A stretch of 15,587 nt of DNA from the NCBI GenBank assembly GCA_030145965.1, contig JASKZT010000087.1, forward strand, positions 1-15,587, written 5' to 3'. Made by a program: the position numbers and the translations under genes. The DNA is from Ornithinimicrobium sp. (GTDB lineage: Bacteria; Actinomycetota; Actinomycetes; Actinomycetales; Dermatophilaceae). Below, piece by piece: positions 1-7,539 of the stretch (positions are counted from its first letter, which is position 1; the number at the start of each line of letters is the position of its first letter). The notes below the pieces were generated by a model. The model was given only the letters and a program-made list of their open reading frames with translations, was not told the DNA's origin and made no database searches.

Positions 1-737
<737 letters not shown>

Positions 738-764
738 TCAGGCGGACGCCGCACGAGATGGCTC

Positions 765-1613
765 TCAGCCGGTCCCGGGGTCGAGACCGAACGTGGCCCG
801 CCAGATGGCGAGCGACTCCTCCGTGCTGCCTGCCGGGACGAACTCCAGCGCCACGGCCCCGTCGTAGCCCATCTGCAGGAGCTTCTCGACGAAGTCTCTG
901 ACGCCGCCGTCGGCACTGCCAGGAGCACCACGGCCCGGGACGTCGGCGACCTGGACATGACGCAGGTACGGCATGACGAAGTCCAGGTCTGCCAGCACGT
1001 CCTCCCCGTTGGTGGCCAGGTGGTACTGGTCCATGAGAAGGCCGATGCTGGACGGCTCGACATGATGGCGAACCCGCTCGATGACCTCGAGCGCGGCTCG
1101 GCTGGTCTGCACCGGGTAGTCCGGGAATCCGCTGAGGGGCTCGACGAGGATGGTGGCTCCCAGCGCCTCGGCTGCCCGTGCGGCGTACGTGAGCGCCTCC
1201 GTCGCAGCGGCGTCCTGCGCCTGCTCGGGAACCGAGGGGAGTCGGCGCCCGTAGGGGATGTTGAAGAGCCGGGTCCCCAGTCGCGACCCGATGCGCATGG
1301 CGACGTCGACGCTGTCCCGGAAGTCCTGCCCCTGGTCGGGGTGGGACACGACCCCACGGTCCCCGCCCGCCATGGTGCCGGCGTACAGGTTCATCGCGGT
1401 GAGCCTGACCCCGGCGGCGGTGATCGCCTCCACCAGGGCGTCGACCTCGTCCTCGGAGGGACGCGGTCGTCCGTCGAACGGCCACCAGTACTCCACCTCG
1501 GTGAAGCCCGCAGCGCGCGCGGCCGCGGGACGCTCCAGCAGGGGCAGCTCGGTGAACAGCAGGTGCAGGTTCGCCACCCACCTGAGGTGGGCGAGAGTCG
1601 TCGCGCCCGTCAT
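765..1613 (-). CDS. otnI: Hydroxypyruvate isomerase-like TIM barrel, probable 2-oxo-tetronate isomerase
   Basis: Member of the xylose-isomerase-like TIM barrel / hydroxypyruvate isomerase family, 282 aa. In tetronate catabolism the family member OtnI converts 2-oxo-tetronate to 3-oxo-tetronate, the substrate of the neighbouring kinase. The expected divalent-metal ligands can be placed by spacing against Hyi: Glu158 (LVEPLSG), Asp195 (MDQYH), Gln221 (HVQVADVPGR) and Glu257 (LEFVPAG). The QVAD-PGR-PG and E-x-PAG-T-E-E blocks are hallmarks of this subgroup. The ATG at 1613 overlaps the stop of otnC by 4 bases (ATGA). A longer frame to 1814 exists but would run through otnC and lacks family similarity. 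The first residues, RWVANLHLLFTELP, match the usual N-terminus. The OtnI role rests on its position beside otnK and otnC; plain hydroxypyruvate isomerase is the alternative. Confidence 0.88.
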   Translation of the reverse strand: MTGATTLAHLRWVANLHLLFTELPLLERPAAARAAGFTEVEYWWPFDGRPRPSEDEVDALVEAITAAGVRLTAMNLYAGTMAGGDRGVVSHPDQGQDFRDSVDVAMRIGSRLGTRLFNIPYGRRLPSVPEQAQDAAATEALTYAARAAEALGATILVEPLSGFPDYPVQTSRAALEVIERVRHHVEPSSIGLLMDQYHLATNGEDVLADLDFVMPYLRHVQVADVPGRGAPGSADGGVRDFVEKLLQMGYDGAVALEFVPAGSTEESLAIWRATFGLDPGTG

Positions 1614-2266
1614 GACCCCACCCTCCAGGGCTGTCGGTAGGTGGAGGTCAGGTGCTCGGACTCGCTGTCGGTGAGCACCCGCACGCCGGGCGCCCGGCCC
1701 ACCAGCATGGTCGTCTGGGCCGCCAGCTCGATCTCGATGGCCCGGTCCACGGCCTCGGCGACCGTGCGCCCGGCCACCACGGGGCCGTGGTTCTGCAGCA
1801 GAGCCCCATGACACTCGATGCTCAGCTCCCGCAGAAGGTCCGCCTGCGCGGCGTCACCCGGGGGGTGGTAGGGGATGAGCGGCAGGTTGCCCACCCTCAT
1901 GAGCAGGTACGGCGTGAGCGGAGGAAGCGCGCTGTGCTCCGTCCACGGGGGCAGGCACGAGGCGGCCACGGCGTGGGTGGAGTGCAGGTGGACGACGCAC
2001 ACCGCCTCCGGGTCGCGCAGGTAGAGGGCGGCGTGGAGCCCGTGCTCCTTGGAGGGCCGTGGTCCGGAGACGTGGGTCAGCCCGTCCTCGCCCAGGGCCA
2101 TCACGGACAGGTCGTCCTCCCGCAGCGACCCCAGCGGCTGCCCGGTGGGGCTGATGTGGACGTGGCCGTCGAGCCGCACCGAGATGTTGCCCGACGAGCC
2201 CGGCGAGAGTCCGAGCTCCTCCAGGCGCCGTCCGCCTCGGCAGGCCTCGCTCAGCAGGTCGCTCAT
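1610..2266 (-). CDS. otnC: Class II aldolase/adducin-family protein, probable 3-oxo-tetronate 4-phosphate decarboxylase
   Basis: 218-aa zinc enzyme of the class II aldolase (fuculose-phosphate aldolase) family. In OtnK/OtnC pathways it decarboxylates 3-oxo-tetronate 4-phosphate to dihydroxyacetone phosphate and CO2. Visible signature: GNIS at 26-29 and SPTG at 39-42 (phosphate and substrate loops), Glu74 in KEHGLHAALY (catalytic acid/base position), zinc ligands His93 and His95 in HLHSTHAV, and a third His160 in LLQNHG. The length matches the family. The ATG at 2266 overlaps the otnK stop by 4 bases, and its own stop overlaps the otnI start by 4, indicating translational coupling. The frame extends upstream to 2476 but that part lies inside otnK and is not aldolase-like. 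Sugar-phosphate aldolase or epimerase activity is the alternative; adjacency to the DUF1537 kinase favours OtnC. Confidence 0.9.
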   Translation of the reverse strand: MSDLLSEACRGGRRLEELGLSPGSSGNISVRLDGHVHISPTGQPLGSLREDDLSVMALGEDGLTHVSGPRPSKEHGLHAALYLRDPEAVCVVHLHSTHAVAASCLPPWTEHSALPPLTPYLLMRVGNLPLIPYHPPGDAAQADLLRELSIECHGALLQNHGPVVAGRTVAEAVDRAIEIELAAQTTMLVGRAPGVRVLTDSESEHLTSTYRQPWRVGS

Positions 2267-3528
2267 GCCAGCCCGCTCCACCCGGCCACGAAGAGGTCCT
2301 CGGTGCCGAAGTTCCCGGACTTCAGCACGAAGTTGTGGCGCCGACCGCCCGACGTGGTGCCGGCCAGCCACGACACTCCCGGGCTCAGCTGCTGCCCGAT
2401 CTCCAGTCGTGCGACACCCAGTGCCTCGAGCACCGCGCCGGAGGTCTCCCCACCGGCGACGATGAACTCCGTGCAACCGGCGTCCGACAGGGCCGTGGCC
2501 AACGTGGAGAACGCCGCCTCGATCCGCTGCGACACGTTCCCGCCCGTGGCTCGCGCGCGGGTGACGTCGTCGGGGGAGCCCACCGAGTAGACGAGGGCAG
2601 GTCGGTCGGGTTCCTCCCGCCAGGCGTCCTGCACCAGCCCCGTCACGCGGGCCACCTCCGACTCCGGCTCCGCCGTGTATGCCGCGACGTCGAGCTGCAC
2701 GTGCGGCATGACACCCAGCGCCCGGCCCACCTGACGCTGCGTCGCGCTGGAGGCGCTGCCGGAGAGGATGACCCGCCGTCCGGGGATCCGGGCAAGCAGG
2801 CGCGGTCGCGTCGGGCGGGCGGGCAGGCCGAGCGCGAGTCCCGAGCCGCCGGTCACCAGAGGGTCGTCCTGGGTCGCGGCGGCGACCACCGTCAGGTCGT
2901 CGTTGGTGACAGCGTCCACGACGACGAGGCGGTGGCCCTCCGCCTGCTGCTGCTCCAGCCCCGACCGGACGGCGCCCGGACCCTCGTGCACGACCTGGAG
3001 CGAAACCACCCCTACCGAGTGACGTGACTGAGGGTCCAGCAGCCGCGGCACCGACGAGTCCCGCATCGGGTTCAGCGGGTGGTCCTTCATCGGACTCTCG
3101 TGCAGCAGCTGGCCACCGACGAACAGGTGCCCCTGGTAGACGGTCCTGCCGTTGTCCGGGAAAGAAGGAACCACCACGGCGCGCGCGGCCCCGGTCAACG
3201 ACACCAGCTCGTCCATCACCGGGCCGATGTTGCCCTCGGAGGTGCTGTCGAAGGTCGAGCAGTACTTGTCGTAGATCTGCTCCACCCCCAGGTCGAGGAG
3301 GAAACGCCCGGCCCGGGTCGACTGGTCCCGGGCGAACGCGACCGGCGCCGACCTCGTCTTGAGGGCGACCACGACGGCGTCGTCCTCCTCGACCTCGGCC
3401 GCCATCGTGTCCTCCGGCAGCCCGAGCAGCACCGAGGTCCGCAGGCCACGTGCGGTCCAGTTGCCGGCGAGGTCGGTCGCCCCGGTGAAGTCGTCGGCGA
3501 CGGCTCCTCGCCTCACGTGTGTCGACAT
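2263..3528 (-). CDS. otnK: DUF1537 four-carbon acid sugar kinase, probable 3-oxo-tetronate kinase
   Basis: 421-aa cytosolic kinase of the four-carbon acid sugar kinase family (DUF1537). The family phosphorylates C4 acid sugars using ATP; OtnK makes 3-oxo-tetronate 4-phosphate. The N-terminal domain opens with the characteristic VADDFTGATD (residues 10-19). A substrate-domain block reads PDNGRTVYQGHLFVGGQLL followed by HPLNPMRDS, very like known OtnK proteins. The C-terminal nucleotide domain carries GGETSG (about 359-364) and KSGNFG (about 403-408). The ATG at 3528 shares one base with the dctP stop (TGATG). A GTG 9 codons earlier would add residues unlike the family. It is followed by otnC with a 4-base overlap, giving the canonical kinase-decarboxylase-isomerase cassette. 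It differs clearly from the second DUF1537 kinase at 8790. Confidence 0.93.
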   Translation of the reverse strand: MSTHVRRGAVADDFTGATDLAGNWTARGLRTSVLLGLPEDTMAAEVEEDDAVVVALKTRSAPVAFARDQSTRAGRFLLDLGVEQIYDKYCSTFDSTSEGNIGPVMDELVSLTGAARAVVVPSFPDNGRTVYQGHLFVGGQLLHESPMKDHPLNPMRDSSVPRLLDPQSRHSVGVVSLQVVHEGPGAVRSGLEQQQAEGHRLVVVDAVTNDDLTVVAAATQDDPLVTGGSGLALGLPARPTRPRLLARIPGRRVILSGSASSATQRQVGRALGVMPHVQLDVAAYTAEPESEVARVTGLVQDAWREEPDRPALVYSVGSPDDVTRARATGGNVSQRIEAAFSTLATALSDAGCTEFIVAGGETSGAVLEALGVARLEIGQQLSPGVSWLAGTTSGGRRHNFVLKSGNFGTEDLFVAGWSGLA

Positions 3529-4550
3529 CAGCCCTCGCGAATCTGCTCGACCCACTCCTGCACCTTCGGGTCAGCGTCGTTGACGACGTCGCTGGTGGCC
3601 TCGACCCACTTCTCGCGGTCCACCTCGGCGAAGGTGACCCCGTTCTCCTCGAGGAAGGCGATGTTCTCGTCCTGCTCCTCCAACGAGGTCTCGCGGGCCC
3701 ACTCCGACACCTCGGCGACGGACTCGTCGAAGATCGTGCGCGTCTCCTCGTCCCAGCCGTCGTAGTTCTCCGCCCACACCTGGAAGTGGTTGCTGCCGTA
3801 CAGGTGGTTGGTGTGCGCGATGTGGGGCGCGACCTCGTAGAAGGAGTTGAAGCGCGCCACGTTGACCGGGTTCTCCTGGGCCTCGATGGCTCCCTGCTCC
3901 AGTGCGGAGAACACCTCGTTGAAGGACAGCGGTGTGGGCGCCGTACCGAGCGCCTGCCACGTGCGGATGTAGGTCTCCTGGTTCGGGACCCGGATCTTCA
4001 GGCCCTTGGCGTCCTCCAGGCTGTTGATGGGCATGGTGCTGTTCAGCACCCGCGGTCCGCGGTAGATGTGACCGGCGAGGTAGAACCCGGAGTCCTCCTT
4101 GATGGCCTGGATCATCTCCTCGCCGAGGTCGCTGTCCCACGTGCTGAAGTAGTGCTCGGCGTCCTCGTACAGGAACGGAACCCCCTCGATGCCGGCCAGG
4201 CTGGAGTAGCGCTCGAGCGAGCCGATCGACTCGATGACGACGTCGACGGAGCCGAGCTCGAGGCCTTCCTGCATCTCCTCCCAGCTGCCGAGCTGCGAGG
4301 AGGGGAAGACCTCGAGCGTGATCTGGCCGTCGGACGCCTCCTCGAGGCTGTCCGCCAGACGCTCGGCGGCGCGGTTCTCCAGGCTCTCCGGGCCGTAGGA
4401 GTGGCCCAGGCGCCAGGTCATCTCCTCGCCGCCGCCGGTCTGCCCGCCGGCGTCGGCGCCTTCGGAGTCGGAGCCGGTGCTGCCGCCGCAGGCGGTGACC
4501 ACGAGCGCTCCGGCGGCGAGGAGGCTGGTGAGGGCGTATCGGTTCTTCAT
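3528..4550 (-). CDS. dctP: TRAP transporter solute-binding protein (DctP family), lipoprotein
   Basis: 340-aa extracytoplasmic substrate-binding subunit of a TRAP transporter, delivering an organic acid to the DctQM membrane part. The N-terminus is a lipoprotein signal: basic MKNR, a hydrophobic stretch, then lipobox VTAC with Cys21, and a Gly/Ser/Asp-rich linker to about residue 43. The core has the DctP landmarks: GLKIRVPNQETY with Arg187 at the position that grips the ligand carboxylate, then PTPLSFNEVFSALEQGAIEAQENP. A carboxylated sugar ligand is inferred from the catabolic neighbours. It is encoded after dctM with a 27-nt gap carrying an AGAGGAAA ribosome binding site, the only real spacer among dctQ, dctM and dctP. 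That suits a binding protein made in excess. Its stop overlaps otnK by one base. Confidence 0.95.
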   Translation of the reverse strand: MKNRYALTSLLAAGALVVTACGGSTGSDSEGADAGGQTGGGEEMTWRLGHSYGPESLENRAAERLADSLEEASDGQITLEVFPSSQLGSWEEMQEGLELGSVDVVIESIGSLERYSSLAGIEGVPFLYEDAEHYFSTWDSDLGEEMIQAIKEDSGFYLAGHIYRGPRVLNSTMPINSLEDAKGLKIRVPNQETYIRTWQALGTAPTPLSFNEVFSALEQGAIEAQENPVNVARFNSFYEVAPHIAHTNHLYGSNHFQVWAENYDGWDEETRTIFDESVAEVSEWARETSLEEQDENIAFLEENGVTFAEVDREKWVEATSDVVNDADPKVQEWVEQIREG

Positions 4551-4577
4551 GATGTGTTTCCTCTCGGGTGGGGACGT

Positions 4578-5828
4578 CTAGAACAGGAGCGGGACGTAGG
4601 TGACTACGGCCAGGAGCGCGATGGCGACGCCGAGCAGGGGGATGGCCGCTCGGACGGACTGGTGCAGCGGGATCCCGGCTATCCGGGTCGTGATGAGCAG
4701 CGAGATGCCGACCGGCGGGGTGAGCAGTCCGATCGCCAGGTTGATGACGATGATGAGGCCCAGGTGGATCGGGTCGATGCCCACGGCGACCGCGACCGGC
4801 AGCAGGATGGGGGTGAAGATGATGATGGCGGCGTTGCCCTCCAGGACCATCCCGATCAGCAGGAACAGGATGTTCACGACCAGCAGGATGACCACGGGGT
4901 TGGCGCTGACGCCGAGGATGTAGTCGGCGATGAGACGGGGGATGCCGCCGGTGACCAGGGCCCAGGAGTACAGCTGAGCCATGGCGATGATCAGCATGAT
5001 CGCGGCGATCAGCATGAGCGACTCGGTCATCGCGTGCTTGATCCTCGCCCAGGTGAGCTCGCGGTAGACGAGCCCACCCAGGATCACGGCGGTCAGCACC
5101 GCCACGGCACCGCCTTCGGTGGCGGTGAAGACGCCGAACCGGATGCCGCCCAGGACGATGATCGGGATGAGCAGCGCCAGCAGCGCGTCCTTCGCCGAGC
5201 GCAGGAACTCCCGGGTGCTGACCCTGTCCTCGGCGGGGTAACCCTTGATCCTCGCGATCACGTAGGCCGTCAGGATGTAGACGGCGCCGAACGCCACGCC
5301 GATGTAGAGGCCCCAGAAGAACAGCGTCCCGATGGAGACCTCGGCGGTGACGCCGTAGATGATGAGGTTGATGCTGGGGGGGATCACCACCGCGATGGTG
5401 GATGCCAGGGCCGTCAGCGCGGCGGCGAAGCCGGCGGGGTAACCGCGGTTGACCATCTGCGGGATGAGGATCTTGCCGGTCGCCGACGCGTCAGCGACGG
5501 AAGACCCGGAGATGCCGCCGAAGATCATGTTGGTGAGGATGTTCACGGCGGCCAGCCCACCGCGGATGCTGCCCACCGCGGCATACGCGAAGGTGATGAG
5601 CCGGCGTGTGATGCCGCCGCTGTTCATCAGCGAGCCGGCCATGACGAAGAGGGGGATGGCCATGAGGGGGAAGCTGCGCAGACCGGCGACGAGGCGCTGG
5701 GCGCCGATCTCGAGCGGGATGCCACCGGACAGCCACATGGACAGCAGGCTCGCGGCGCCGATGGCGATGGCGACGGGCGCGCCGATGAGGAGCAGGGCGG
5801 CGAAGCCGCCGCCGAGGATCACGGGCAT
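4578..5828 (-). CDS. dctM: TRAP transporter large permease subunit (DctM family)
   Basis: 416-aa multi-span inner-membrane protein, the large subunit of a TRAP transporter that couples ion gradients to uptake of the ligand delivered by DctP. Very hydrophobic, with roughly a dozen membrane segments. Family landmarks visible in order: the N-terminal AIPLFVMAGSLMNSGGI block, the first hairpin region GGISGSSVADASATG, the IPPSINLIIYG motif, GVFTATEGGAVAVL near the middle, and GLLTPPVGISLL near the C-terminus. Full length and intact. The ATG at 5828 follows the dctQ stop by 3 nt, so the membrane subunits are translationally linked. Specificity cannot be read from this subunit; it comes from DctP and the operon context. 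Confidence 0.96.
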   Translation of the reverse strand: MPVILGGGFAALLLIGAPVAIAIGAASLLSMWLSGGIPLEIGAQRLVAGLRSFPLMAIPLFVMAGSLMNSGGITRRLITFAYAAVGSIRGGLAAVNILTNMIFGGISGSSVADASATGKILIPQMVNRGYPAGFAAALTALASTIAVVIPPSINLIIYGVTAEVSIGTLFFWGLYIGVAFGAVYILTAYVIARIKGYPAEDRVSTREFLRSAKDALLALLIPIIVLGGIRFGVFTATEGGAVAVLTAVILGGLVYRELTWARIKHAMTESLMLIAAIMLIIAMAQLYSWALVTGGIPRLIADYILGVSANPVVILLVVNILFLLIGMVLEGNAAIIIFTPILLPVAVAVGIDPIHLGLIIVINLAIGLLTPPVGISLLITTRIAGIPLHQSVRAAIPLLGVAIALLAVVTYVPLLF

Positions 5829-5831
5829 GGT

Positions 5832-6356
5832 TCAGATCTCCGTCTCTGGAGTCTTGACGGCGTCTGCCACCGGGTCGGGCGCCGGGATCGGCACGACGAT
5901 CCGGTAGAGGATCAGGACGACGCACAGGGCGCACCCCACAGGCACCGCCAGGTAGAGGTAGCTGAGCGGGATCGTGGTGTTGAAGAGCATCGTCAGCCCC
6001 GACATCGACTGGCGCTCGGCCGAGCCCAGGAGCCGCATGGCGAAGAAGCCGACGACGCCCAGGGTCAGCGCGCTGATCCCGTCCGTCGCGACGCCGACGG
6101 CGCGCTGCACGCCGCGGGGCAGGGCGTCGACCGCGAAGCCGATGACGATGTGCTCACGTCGCAGGAAGGCGACAGGGACGGCGAGCATGGTCGACCAGAC
6201 GAAGCAGAAGATGGCCAGCTCCTCCGACCAGACGGTCGGTGCGTTCAGGAAGTAGCGGCTGACCACCTGGATGAGCAGGGACACCGTCGAGACCGTGATC
6301 AACAGGCCGGCGGCCATGAGGAGCACGTTGGCGACGATGTCGATGAGGCGCTTCAT
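5832..6356 (-). CDS. dctQ: TRAP transporter small permease subunit (DctQ family)
   Basis: 174-aa four-helix membrane protein forming the small TRAP subunit, which pairs with DctM. Hydrophobic segments lie near residues 8-28, 45-65, 85-110 and 130-155. The second region contains the DctQ-like RYFLNAPTVWSEELAIFCFVW block, with the conserved aromatic/acidic pattern before helix 2. The ATG at 6356 overlaps the dehydrogenase stop by one base (TGATG). A GTG one codon earlier (6359) is an equally coupled alternative, giving a 4-base overlap and one extra residue. The ribosome binding site is weak, consistent with translational coupling to the upstream gene. Confidence 0.92.
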   Translation of the reverse strand: MKRLIDIVANVLLMAAGLLITVSTVSLLIQVVSRYFLNAPTVWSEELAIFCFVWSTMLAVPVAFLRREHIVIGFAVDALPRGVQRAVGVATDGISALTLGVVGFFAMRLLGSAERQSMSGLTMLFNTTIPLSYLYLAVPVGCALCVVLILYRIVVPIPAPDPVADAVKTPETEI

Positions 6357-7372
6357 CACTCGGCACTTCTGCGCACGATGAGCTTCATGACGCCTCCGGG
6401 GCCCTCCGCGGCGAACTGGGTGATCTGCCGCGCCGCGTCGGTCCAGTCCTCGGTGTAGGTGACCATGCGCTTGACGAGGTCGGGCTTGGCCTCGATGACC
6501 TGCAGTGCTGCTGCGATGTCGTCCTTGGTGTACGTCGCCGTACCCGTCAGGGTGATCTCGCGGATCTGCAGGTCACCGACCGGGGTGGGGTGGTCGGAGC
6601 CGAAGACCGCGACCCGCACCACAGTTCCTCCCGTCGCTGCGGCCCTGACGGCCGTACCGACGAGGGCAGGCACGCCGGCCGCGAGGAACACGAGGTCGTA
6701 GGTGTTGCGCGGGAGGTCCTCCGCCTCGACGGCGGTCCTCGTCGCTCCGGCCGTCGTGAGCAGCTCGTGCAGGGGCTGGCGGGGCTCCACCACGGTGATG
6801 TCCAGCTCCGGGGCCTGCGCCGAGAGCACCGCCGTGATCAGCGTGCCGATGGTCCCGCCGCCGAGCACGAGAGCCCGGCGGACCGTGCCCAGCTGCCCGG
6901 CGCGCCGGACGGCGTGCACGGCGACCGCGACCGGCTCGGCGAAGGACAGCAGGCTCGCGTCGAGGGAGTCCGGCGCCGGGACCAGGGTGAACGTCGGCAC
7001 CTTCACGAAGTCCGCGAGGCCGCCGGGCCACGTGGGCACGCCGAGCATGGTCTTGTCGCTGCACAGGTGGTAGTCGCCGCGGGAGCACAGCTCGCACGAC
7101 TGGCAGGGCCACTGGGGGTCGATGACCACCCGGGTGCCGACCTGCAGCTCGTCTCCTGCATCGGGCCCGAGCTCGGCGACGACGCCGCCGACCTCGTGCC
7201 CGCTGATCAGCGGTGGTTTGCGGAACGGGTGCGTCCCGTGCAGGGCAGAGATGTCGGATCCGCAGACCCCGGCCGAGGTGACCTGGACCACGGCCTCCCC
7301 GGGGCCGGCGCTGGGCCTGGGGATGTCCGTGACGGTTGCCGTGCCGTCCTGCGCGAACTTGATGGCCTGCAA
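6356..7372 (-). CDS. Zinc-dependent medium-chain alcohol/polyol dehydrogenase, likely sugar-acid dehydrogenase
   Basis: 338-aa MDR-superfamily dehydrogenase, of the threonine/sorbitol-dehydrogenase type, that oxidises a secondary alcohol with NAD(P)+. Catalytic zinc ligands are visible at Cys37 (GVCGSD), His59/Glu60 (SGHE) and Glu146 (FAEPVAV). The structural zinc lobe has Cys90, Cys93, Cys96 and Cys104. The Rossmann loop is GGGTIG (171-176), and an acidic residue at the end of the next strand (VVEPRQ) favours NAD+. The chosen TTG start at 7372 has GAGGGG five bases upstream and gives the usual N-terminus QAIKFAQDG. A second TTG at 7387 is possible; the frame further up runs into the promoter. 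It is the first gene of the leftward operon and the most plausible entry oxidation step (sugar acid to oxo acid). No LtnD/DenD-type dehydrogenase is present in the window. Confidence 0.9.
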   Translation of the reverse strand: MQAIKFAQDGTATVTDIPRPSAGPGEAVVQVTSAGVCGSDISALHGTHPFRKPPLISGHEVGGVVAELGPDAGDELQVGTRVVIDPQWPCQSCELCSRGDYHLCSDKTMLGVPTWPGGLADFVKVPTFTLVPAPDSLDASLLSFAEPVAVAVHAVRRAGQLGTVRRALVLGGGTIGTLITAVLSAQAPELDITVVEPRQPLHELLTTAGATRTAVEAEDLPRNTYDLVFLAAGVPALVGTAVRAAATGGTVVRVAVFGSDHPTPVGDLQIREITLTGTATYTKDDIAAALQVIEAKPDLVKRMVTYTEDWTDAARQITQFAAEGPGGVMKLIVRRSAE

Positions 7373-7428
7373 TGGGGCCCCTCGCAATCTACTCCGGATA
7401 CAGCGGTGTATGTGGGTAGCAGTTCGAC

Positions 7429-7442
7429 TGTTCGATCGAACA
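7429..7442. promoter_or_regulatory. Putative DeoR-family operator (perfect 14-bp palindrome)
   Basis: TGTTCGATCGAACA is a perfect inverted repeat. Its half-sites equal those of the E. coli GlpR operator consensus (TGTTCG-N4-CGAACA), but with a 2-bp rather than 4-bp centre; GlpR is a DeoR-family repressor. An extra GTTCGA copy sits 8 bp upstream (7422-7427). The palindrome begins about 8 nt downstream of the candidate leftward -10, near the expected transcription start, a good place for repression. Binding by the locus DeoR regulator is inference. Confidence 0.65.
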
Positions 7443-7449
7443 TCATGTG

Positions 7450-7478
7450 ACCGTAACAAGTCCGGAACGTTACGTCAA
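7450..7478 (-). promoter_or_regulatory. Candidate promoter for the leftward dehydrogenase-TRAP-otn operon
   Basis: Read on the minus strand: -35 TTGACG (7478-7473), a 17-nt spacer and -10 TACGGT (7455-7450), which fits the TAnnnT pattern common in actinobacteria. Transcription would start near 7443, at the edge of the palindromic operator, leaving a leader of about 70 nt before the TTG at 7372. Confidence 0.45.
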
Positions 7479-7498
7479 GATGTCCTTGCATGTACTAT
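7470..7498 (+). promoter_or_regulatory. Candidate promoter for the rightward RLP-kinase-deoR operon
   Basis: -10 TACTAT (7493-7498) lies 17 nt after a poor -35, TTACGT (7470-7475). The -10 is the best on this strand. The weak -35 overlaps the right arm of the CGTAAC-N11-GTTACG dyad, so activator help is possible. The start point would fall at about 7505, inside the tandem TGTTCG sites. Confidence 0.35.
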
Positions 7499-7501
7499 GT
7501 C

Positions 7502-7519
7502 TGTTCGGTCATGTTCGAT
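7502..7519 (+). promoter_or_regulatory. Tandem TGTTCG half-sites, probable second DeoR-family operator
   Basis: TGTTCGGTCA is followed directly by TGTTCGATTG, so the TGTTCG core is repeated with a 10-bp period (7502 and 7512), one helical turn apart. The second copy shares TGTTCGAT with the palindrome at 7429. The pair overlaps the expected rightward start point and ends about 8 nt before the RLP ribosome binding site. Confidence 0.5.
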
Positions 7520-7539
7520 TGCGCACAAGGGAGTGTCAA

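Larger units (their letters stand above)
7373..7539. promoter_or_regulatory. Divergent intergenic control region
   Basis: A 167-bp gap separates the dehydrogenase (leftward) and RLP (rightward) starts. It is visibly less GC-rich than its surroundings and packed with dyads. It holds candidate promoters in both directions, a GlpR-like palindrome, tandem TGTTCG half-sites and a second dyad, CGTAAC-N11-GTTACG (7452-7474). The only regulator gene in the locus is the DeoR-family gene at the end of the rightward operon, so joint control of both arms by it is the simplest reading (inference). Confidence 0.8.

Noticed and set aside
3519-6458. 979-codon open frame on the plus strand
   Set aside because: It is antisense to dctP, dctM and dctQ, is extremely Asp/Glu/Gln/Gly-biased, and resembles no family. 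It is a GC-bias shadow of the TRAP genes.
7447-7539. N-terminal extension of the RLP from GTG 7447
   Set aside because: It would include the promoter and operator sequences as coding DNA. The GTG at 7540 has a good ribosome site and fits the family length.
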